Shown here: in pieces, positions 56,754-64,000 of the stretch
Layout: each line of letters starts with the position of its first letter
Numbering within the stretch: position 1 is the first letter of the stretch
Source: Macrosoma leucophasiata
Taxonomy: Eukaryota; Arthropoda; Insecta; Lepidoptera; Hedylidae
Direction of reading: 5' to 3'
Assembly: GCA_036365455.1 (NCBI GenBank)
Contig: JAWQUS010000007.1
Location: 17,500,001 to 17,564,000, forward strand
DNA: 64,000 nucleotides
Translations under genes and position numbers: made by a program
Notes under the pieces: model-generated
Told to the model about the DNA's origin: nothing
The model's database searches: none
The model's input: only the letters and a program-made list of their open reading frames with translations

Positions 56754-57996
56754 GGTTGGGCAAAAGTCTTTTCGCATTATAGTATGGATGAACTTGTAAT
56801 AATAAATAAAATCTCTTTGGCTGTAGTATTTGTATCTGGCTGGTTTTGGTATCATTTAAAGTTAAAATTTTAAAGAACATAATTCCAAATTCAAATTAGG
56901 AAAATGTGTGATTTTCATTTGTTTTTCGTACTGTCAAGATGAGTGAATCTAATAAAGAAATTCGATACATTTTAAAATTTTACTACAAAAAAGATAAAAA
57001 TGCAACGCAAAAAATTTGCGATGTTTATGGACCTAGTGCAGTGTCTGTGAGAGTAGCACAAATTTGGTTTAAGCGTTTTCAATCCGGAAATTTTGATGTC
57101 AAAGATGCACCTCGCTCTATTACGGATAAAATGGATGCCATTTTTGAAAAAGTGGAGCAAGATCGACATATCAGTAGTTACGACGTAGCTGAAGAACTGA
57201 GAATTGATCACAAAACAGTTTTGGCGCATTTGAAAAAAGCTGGGTACAAAAAAAAGCTCGATATTTGGGTACCTCACGAGTTCACTGAAAGAAACCTAAT
57301 GAACCGTGCACTCATTTGTGATTCTTTATTACGACGTAATGAAACCGAATCATTTTTGAAGAAGCTGATAACTGGTGATGAAAAGTGGATCACGTACGAC
57401 AAGAACGTGCGAAAAAGGTCGTGGTCAAAGGCCGGTCGGGCTTCACAGACTGTGGCGAAACCCGGGTTAACTCGCAATAAGGTGATGTTGTGTGTGTGGT
57501 GGGATTGGAAGGGCATTATTCAATATGAGCTATTACCACCAGGCAGGACTATCGATTATGAACTCCACTGTGAACAACTGATGAGATTAAAGCAAGAAGT
57601 TGAGAGAAAGCGGCCGGAATTGATCAACAGAAGGGGTGTGGTGTTTCATCATGATAACGCTAGACCTCACACATCTATAGCTACTCAGCAAAAATTAAGA
57701 GAGTTTGGCTGGGAGGTGTTAATGCATCCGCCGTATATTTCCACCTGTTTCGGCCTCTTCAGAATTCTTTATGCAATGTTAGGTTAACATCACGAGAGGA
57801 CTGCCAAATCCACTTGTCGCGTTATTTTGATGAGAAGTCCCAACATTTTTATAGCAATGGGATCATGTCCCTACCTTCAAGATGGCAAGAGGTTATCGAA
57901 CAAAATGGTACATACATACTTTAGTTAAATTTAAATAAACTGTATTAAAAATGTTTTGAATTATCTTAAAAAATGCGAAGAAACTTTTTCCCCAAC
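56754..57996 (+). mobile_element. mariner transposon, 1,243 bp
   Basis: Terminal inverted repeats ggttgggcaaaagtcttttc and (complement of the right end) gttggggaaaaagtttcttc are imperfect copies, with TA on both sides (56752-56753, 57997-57998). Length is normal for a mariner. It carries one broken transposase gene. The diverged ends and the coding lesions show an old, immobile copy. Confidence 0.85.
56939..57925 (+). pseudogene. mariner transposase, third catalytic Asp lost
   Basis: The enzyme cuts and pastes mariner DNA at TA sites. The frame from ATG 56939 runs 282 codons to a stop at 57,787, against about 345 usual. Visible in order: an N-terminal helix-turn-helix region (residues ~1-110, with IWFKRFQSGNFDV), a WVPHEF variant of the WVPHEL linker motif (110-115), first catalytic D147 in TGDEKWITYD, second catalytic D239 in HHDNARPHT. 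After HPPY (263-266) roughly 20-25 bases are missing. This removes the PDLAPSDY-type third aspartate and shifts the frame. The remaining C-terminal DNA (HLSRYF-like and PSRWQEVIEQNG) survives in another frame to about 57,925. Two small in-frame gaps near residues 24 and 60 are also likely. The subfamily is not resolved. Confidence 0.85.
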
Positions 57997-57999
57997 TAT

Positions 58000-58627
58000 A
58001 TCGTACAAGAAATATTTTTTAGATAGAGACCAGATAATAATATATAAAATTGAAATTGTTTAACGTGATAACGTCTTAGGCTGGGTTGCACCAAAATATT
58101 TGTTAAAATTAAAGTAAGGTAATGTAACATCTTACATCCTCCTCTAACTGTAACAAAAGTTATTGCATAATGTCAATGCAATTCAAATTTATTAAAAGTT
58201 GCTACTTTTAATAAATTTGAATCTGCCAATGACACAACGAAATAACACTAAGGTATCCTATAGTAGGTATGCTTTGTTGCATTTTCAATAAATCAACGTG
58301 TTTGAATTTTGTGGACATTCAGATGATAGAATGGTGACATTAATTTAAGGTTACTTACTGCTTCAACGCAATTTATCCACAGATGACGTACCTGCAATAT
58401 TAAACGGAAAATTAATTAATGAAGATTTATCTTACACAAGTAGGCGATTAAAATCTTTAATTAATGTACTAAAATGTAGGCCTACTTTGAATATCTGTTT
58501 CGAAGTGTTATAATTTCTATTTTCACTACGCATTATTAAGTAATAATGAATGGCACTTTGGCACTGCTTCTTCGGTAAAAGAATTAGGACAAGGGTATAT
58601 AATAATAATGCAGACAAGTTTTGACAA
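58000..58627. other. Unassigned, with a short perfect hairpin
   Basis: A single MITE-like end (gggttgcaccaaaatatttg) lies at 58,084. A perfect hairpin with 19-bp arms (58181-58199 and 58204-58222, loop tgct) follows. No gene. Confidence 0.45.
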
Positions 58628-58850
58628 CCCGATTCGTCCAGCGGTATGTGACTATTGCTTGAATCAAGGGTTGCGGGTTCGATTTCCGCGATGGGGCAAA
58701 TATTTGTATGGCCTACAGATATCCTACTATACCTATCTACTTGATTCCGGTCCGGGTGTTTGTTCTTGTGTTCTGTGCGTAAAACGGCACCCACGATACA
58801 GGTTTATACCTAGTGTGGGGCTGTGAGTGTAAGCGTATTTTATTTTAATA
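58628..58850 (+). mobile_element. tRNA-derived SINE, second family
   Basis: Head: cccgattcgtccagcggta (A-box region) and gcgggttcgatttccgcg (B-box region, with a T arm gcggg/tccgc). A ~150-bp body follows (ctacttgattccggtccggg, tgttctgtgcgtaaaacg) ending in T/A-rich DNA. Acceptor pairing is poor, so it is not a tRNA gene. It abuts an S1 element. Confidence 0.5.
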
Positions 58851-58856
58851 CATTTT

Positions 58857-59150
58857 ACTGGTGGTAGAGCTCCAGTGACGGAGCTCGCGGGCGTAGGCAC
58901 CACCGCATTACCTGATTTACTTGCCGCTAGATGGTAGTGTTCAGTACTATCGTGTTCCGGTCAGGTGGTAATGTACGGCCCTGTAATTTCCGGCACAGAG
59001 GCATAACACCTTAGGCCTCAGGAGTGGTAACGCATTTGCATTTTGACCTTGGTCTTTGTGTGGGTGTCTATAGGCTGCAGTCATCACTTAACATCAATGT
59101 GAACTGTATGCTTGTTTGCCACTTCAATTACATAAAAAAAAAAAAAAAAA
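58857..59150 (+). mobile_element. S1 SINE-like element, full copy
   Basis: Among the best-preserved S1 copies: actggtggtagagctccagt to a poly(A) of 17 at 59,134-59,150. Confidence 0.7.
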
Positions 59151-59823
59151 TTACAAATGAGTAGATATTGTCAGATAATTTATCCATACACCTATTGTTA
59201 TTTTCGCAATAACACTTGTGAGTGTCGAATGTGAGAACAATATTATTCTGATATGGAGTCACGGGTGTTAGGTTTGGTTATACCTCAGTAATGATTAAAG
59301 TTATGATTTTAGTCAACAGTAACATTGACTGGTGTTGTTTTTGTAAAAGTTACTTACTGCGAAATGCGTTGCTTTTGTTTATATTTTCAGGATTGGAAGT
59401 AAAATAAAAATATTTGACAGATACACAGTCGACGTTAATAATTATTTTAAGTGAGATCCTTGGACGGTTACTTTAAACAGTTAAATTATTTAATAGTACA
59501 TTTAATTCAAGTTAATAATATATTAAAGTTACTTAATAAAGTACTACTATTGTTCATTGGTACATTTAATTTGTTAAATACTGGGTCGAGTCCAATATTT
59601 CAAAGCGTCCTCATAATAATATGTCAAGGCTTTGCACCTTCAGAGTTCCTTGAAATTTATAGAAAGGTGCATTTTATGATGGCACGCCCTCAAATCGCGT
59701 TTTAAATGCGCTACTGCGACCAGCCTTATGCGGACTAGTAATATTTATTTAAATACAATTTTAATCGCAATTGTTGTACCAAAGATGGAAGATGATTTTT
59801 GTAATCATCACATCACATCTATT
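59151..59823. other. No recognisable gene or repeat
   Basis: AT-rich; an 84-codon frame (59451-59705, +) rich in Leu/Ile/Asn has no family. Related-looking text (cgccctcaaatcgcgttt at 59,686; cgcccacagatcgcgttt at 62,428) hints at a further repeat. Confidence 0.35.
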
Positions 59824-59992
59824 ACACAGACATCAATCAGTGACGTGTATTTACACGTGCACCTGTGTGCGTAGCACGTAGAAAATACCAAACGACACCC
59901 ATAAGAAGGGAGGAGGTTGGGTGAGGCGGGGAAATCGGGCGGAAGGTCGAAGTGTCCGTTCTATACGTAGTATTATTACATATTCTCTGCTG
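59824..59992. repeat. Dispersed ~170-bp repeat, copy 2
   Basis: Same orientation and boundaries as 8,811-8,986. It stops at ctctgc and is followed directly by an S1 fragment. Confidence 0.65.
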
Positions 59993-60092
59993 ATGGTAGA
60001 GTTTGCAGTGACGAAACTCTCTTTCTGTCTTTGGCGCCTGATCTATCTGCCGTCAAATGTTAGAGTGCACATCGTCATTACATTAAAAAAAT
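59992..60092 (+). repeat. Internally deleted S1 SINE-like copy
   Basis: tgatggtagagtttgcagtg, atctatctgccgtcaaatgt, then catcgtcattacattaaaaa: the middle of S1 is missing. Confidence 0.5.
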
Positions 60093-60271
60093 ATAAACGT
60101 GACTTCAAGCCTGGAATGCAACAGGAAAATGTAAAGGCACTATTTTATGTATGCAAATATACCCAGGATTCACGCTAGAAAACAAAAATATCTTAATCCA
60201 GATTTTAATCATTAAAAAACTTTTTTTATGAAATGTACAAATAATTGGATAAGATTTTTTTTTTATCATAA

Positions 60272-61050
60272 TCTACACTTATAATAAAACTGTAGAAGTG
60301 TAAATTCTGTACATTAAAAATATTGAAAAAATAAATACCAGGGGATGTTACTACATCGATACCGAACCCAAATATGTGATTAGAAAAATTTTTGTCTATC
60401 TGTCTGTCTGTCTGTCTGTCTGTTTGTTCAAGCATCACAGAAAAACTACCAGTCCGATTACAATGAAACTTGGTATGATTATACTTTAACCTTTGGCGCA
60501 CAACACTGGGTACTTTTTATTCCGGAAAAATGTCTGTTTGTCTGTTTGTTTGTGCACGCTTATTTCAGAAACGGCTAATATATTGTGATAAGTTTCACTT
60601 AACATTTAGAGTTTGTTTCATGTGAATCGGTTCAGAAATAAAAAAAGTTATGTCAATGTAAAGAATCATTTCGAATATTTTTAAGCTATACTGTATCTTA
60701 GTTCTATCTTTTAGGGGGTGTCGTACCTAAAAGGTAAAAACGGACCCTACGGATTACTAATCCTCCGCAGTCTGTCTGTCTGTCACCACCTTGTATCCCA
60801 GAAATAGTGATAGCTAGAAAGCTAACATTTTCACAAATTATGTATTTCTGATACCGCTATAAAGACAAAATTAATTACTAAAAATAAGAAAATGAAAATC
60901 TTAAGGGATCCATATAAGGGAGCATATAACAAACGTGTTTTTTTTCATATATTTTTTGCTCGATAATAATAACGGTAGCAAGTAGACGCTTAAAATTTTC
61001 ACATAATTTTTAGGTATGTTCTTATGTTGTATATTACCTTCCATAATAAA
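60272..61050 (+). mobile_element. Helitron module 1
   Basis: Starts TCTACACTTATAATAAAAC after an A and matches module 1 at 12,750 along its length, with both (TCTG)n tracts. It ends at ttaccttccataataaa. Here the next element is a different Helitron family (61,051), not module 2. Confidence 0.65.
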
Positions 61051-61452
61051 TCTATTTACATAAAAATCAATCGCTGTTCGTTAGTCTCGCTAAAATTCGA
61101 GAACGGCTTTACCGATTTGGCTAATTTTGGTTTTGAATAATTTTGGAAGTCCAGGGAAGGTTTAATAGGTGAGAAAAATTCGATTAATTACCGGGAATCC
61201 TGAAAACAGCCCGTTTCTATTTCCCATACAAACGTATTCTAACTAAAACGTAGAGTCAATTTGAGCTTTATAAAGTTCATATTAAATTACAAGCACTCGC
61301 TGTTGTCTAAGCAATGTAGGTGTGTTCCTAACGTCAAACCAGGGTGACGGTTCTGATCAGGAGAATTTTGACCTCGACTTTAAAATAGGTAGGAACAAAA
61401 AACTGCCAGATTATTATTTTTTTGACAGGACGAAGAATGTCGGGTCCGCTAG
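61051..61452 (+). mobile_element. Helitron of the 44,177 family, 402 bp
   Basis: Starts TCTATTTACATAAAAATCAA, contains ctgttcgttagtctcgctaa and accgatttggctaattttgg, ends gtcgggtccgCTAG before a T. Longer than the copies at 32,126 and 44,177 because of a ~140-bp extra interior. Confidence 0.65.
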
Positions 61453-62594
61453 TTCGTTAATATATTTGTGTAAAATATTAACAATATGCCGACTCGGAAA
61501 AATTTAAAAATTATAAAAAAGACATAAAAATTATAAAAAACAATCATATAGGTACTTAATAAACTTGGTTGATGATGTATGTTGCAAGTTTTGTAAAAAT
61601 ATTTAATATCCGCGCGGGTTACCGGGTAAAGTAAGCTTGAAACAAAGGAGATGTTGCGAGCTCGGCTCTGGTTCGTACACGTCCTCAAAAAATGGGTAAA
61701 GTAAAGAAGAATCCGAAAAAAATACAATTAATTTAATCAAGAATATATTTTAGAGTTACAACCACATTTAATTCAAACGATTTTATCATTTTTAACTATG
61801 TTAAACATGGCGGCGATACAGTCGACACTTGGGATCAATCGATTTCAATAGTATTTAGAAAATATTACTTTTTTCTCCGAGTACTATTTAATCAAAATAC
61901 AATTTAACAAATGAATATGTCAAAATGACATCGCCCGTCATATTCGCCATGTTGGTTATGAGTTGCAATTCTAACTGCAAGTAATCTTTTGTAACTGCAA
62001 TCAAAGTTAAATAAGTGAAAATATGCAGTAAAAAACGTTTTTATATTGATTTTGCCTGTTTAATGATATTGTGTACAATACATGGCCGGCGGTCCATACA
62101 TTTTTGCAACATCTCCTTTACTGTCCTTTTGCTACAATACTGGCTACAACACTCGCTACGGCTACGACACCCCCGTTTATTTTCCCGCAATAAAACATTC
62201 TCTAGAATGCTTATCAAATAAATGCTCAGGTCTATCAGCACCTTTATGAATTAATTTCAAAGATTACACAATCCGTAATAAAAACAAGTAGGAGTAATAA
62301 GTTTCAATTAAGTGAAGTTAGCGTCAATTTATGAAAGCGAACACTATATGTCAAGGTTGAAGGGTGAGCATTTATACGTTCGTAATTCCTTGAAATTCAA
62401 GCGCAAAGTGCATATTTACGACAACACGCCCACAGATCGCGTTTCTACTGCAACACTGCTACCGTGTTATCTCGACTCGTAAAACAATTTAGATGCAATC
62501 TTAACCGCAGTTGTTGTGCCTCAGTTCGAAGACGATTATTACATTAAGCACGCAATTGTTTAGTGTTTTTCATCGATATTAAAACTGGCATTCT
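61453..62594. other. No recognisable gene or repeat
   Basis: AT-rich, several short frames without family. Confidence 0.35.
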
Positions 62595-62595
62595 T

Positions 62596-62924
62596 ACTGG
62601 TGGTAGAGTTCCAGTGACGGAGTTCCCGGGGGTAGTAGGTAATGCGGTGGTGCCCACCGCATTACCTACTACCCCCTACATACTATCCCCTAATATACCT
62701 ACTTGCCGCTAAGTGGTAGTGTTCAGCACTATCGTGTTCCGGTCAGGTGATAATGTACGGCCCTGTAACTTCCAGCACAGAGGCATAACACCTAAGGTCT
62801 CAGGAGTGGTAACGCATCTGAATTAAGACTTTGGTCTTCGTGTGGGTGTTTATAGGCTGCAGTCATTACTTAACATCAATGTGAACTGTATGCTTGTGAA
62901 CAACTTCCATTACTTAAAAAAAAA
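62596..62924 (+). mobile_element. S1 SINE-like element with internal fold-back
   Basis: Full-length S1 copy in which the caccgcattacctacta region is duplicated in inverse, forming the palindrome 62628-62676. A short A-run ends it. Confidence 0.65.
62628..62676. repeat. Perfect palindrome, 23-bp arms, 3-bp loop
   Basis: Arms 62628-62650 and 62654-62676 are exact reverse complements around tgc. Confidence 0.9.
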
Positions 62925-63919
62925 GTTAGTGCAAAACATGCAAAACCAGATAGAACACAAAAAAGTTTCATATGATCGTTGTGGAAATTCAAAGCCTCCA
63001 CTAATATAAGGCAACCGTTTCCAAACTGCGCTATTGGTTTATCATTCTCAAAAATCTTAATTTGTTTCTTACCTAAATTTTGAAATAATTAAACAAATAA
63101 CTGTGCAAAGCAAAATGAAGGAGCGCATCCTTCATTCATTAAAGCGTGGCCAGCTTACGCTTAACATTAACTTTAACTTAGCTTTACGAGACGAAAGTTC
63201 TGTGTCTTTTCATCTTAATCAATTATATATAAACTCTGTTTAATTCAAACTGCACATACTTTTAGTCCAATTCGAATGAAGGTTTCAACGCGTTCTAACA
63301 AAAATTCTTTGCGATAAGTTTTTTATTAATATAAATTTATTTTGGTGGTAAAAGTAAAATTTTACAAAATCATGAACCGCCATTTTGGTGAACTCACTTT
63401 TAAAATAAGCTAAAGCATGCAAAAGTATGCATTGTTCATTGATAGTAAATTTAAACGATGCATCAATCATCAATATCTAAAATATTTAAGCAGTTATGTC
63501 ACTATTTTCTGTAATAAACGAAGCCGTGTCCAGATAAAAAACAAAAAAAAAAAAATAACTAACTACCAACAAGTGGATTCATGCTAACGGAATCAACTTT
63601 AAATGAAATACGTAGTATCAGGTTTTGGATAAATTTTCCATTGAGTTGCATAGTTAGATAGCTCAAGTATTAAACGTACGAGTATAACATTTTATGCTCA
63701 TGCATTCTTTCGTTTATGAGCATTTTTGTGATTCTCAATATCGACATGAAATAATTTAACTTTGTACGCTCACGTTATTTATAAATCTATAATGTTCCAG
63801 TTAAATTGTATATCCGGTCAAAAGCACTTTTGAGTGGAAAATGAAAATGATTTTGACATTTGGTGTAAAACAGTATTATCTGAAAATGTTTCGTTTATAC
63901 TAGTATGGATAAACAAATA
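62925..63919. other. No recognisable gene or repeat
   Basis: AT-rich; an A-run at 63,540-63,556 is the only notable item. Confidence 0.35.
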
Positions 63920-64000
63920 GGTAACATTATAAAATTAAATGTGAAAGTGACTCCGTCTGTATATCTGTTACGCTTTCAGGACCAAACCGCGAAGCCGGTT
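63920..64000 (+). mobile_element. Helitron-like 5' part cut by window end
   Basis: attataaaattaaatgtgaa, gtgactccgtctgtatatct, then gttacgctttcaggaccaaa resemble the opening of another short lepidopteran Helitron family. The rest lies beyond the window. Confidence 0.4.

Overview
The window looks like a gene desert or very long intron from a moth or butterfly (Lepidoptera). The evidence is repeat content only. There are short TC...CTAG Helitrons, RTE-like LINE tails ending in GAT/ATC microsatellites, tRNA-headed SINEs, poly(A)-tailed SINE-like repeats, a mariner and several MITE-like inverted-repeat elements, all in an AT-rich background. The species and chromosome cannot be fixed from sequence alone. 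No complete host protein gene is visible. Two short stretches look weakly exon-like (8,993-9,051 and 49,971-50,178, both +). Every long recognisable open frame belongs to a transposable element.

Layout. 1-9,000: a 325-bp Helitron, two copies of a tRNA-headed SINE that shares its tail with an RTE-like LINE, a 537-bp TA-flanked inverted-repeat element, a 209-bp hairpin element and a 170-bp dispersed repeat. 9,250-12,090: a cluster of at least six same-orientation degenerate units of about 220-280 bp, plus two partial units. I cannot match these to any family and they are the best candidate for something undescribed. 12,150-14,362: a LINE C-terminus, then a composite Helitron. 16,061-16,392: a TAA-flanked MITE. 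22,630-23,825: the largest RTE-like reverse transcriptase remnant. 24,052-25,270: Helitron modules. 29,060-29,885: a diverged ~280-bp direct duplication.

30,669-48,290 is dense in S1 SINE-like copies, Helitrons, LINE ends and one Penelope-like C-terminus, with nested insertions that give a relative order. 37,698-38,095 is a ~57-bp minisatellite. 48,587-49,111 is an element with TTAA at both ends and ~130-bp inverted ends. 50,338-51,185 and 54,947-55,408 carry tRNA-like sequences in tandem (306-bp period) and in perfect inverted pairs. 56,754-57,996 is a mariner whose transposase has lost its third catalytic aspartate. 58,628-64,000 holds more SINE and Helitron copies, ending in a Helitron-like start cut by the window edge.

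The elements do not form a pathway. A recurring theme is near-perfect fold-back DNA (arms of 18 to 116 bp) inside or at the ends of SINEs, tRNA-like units, a LINE and a Helitron. This suggests a common template-switching or hairpin-copying process, which is inference.
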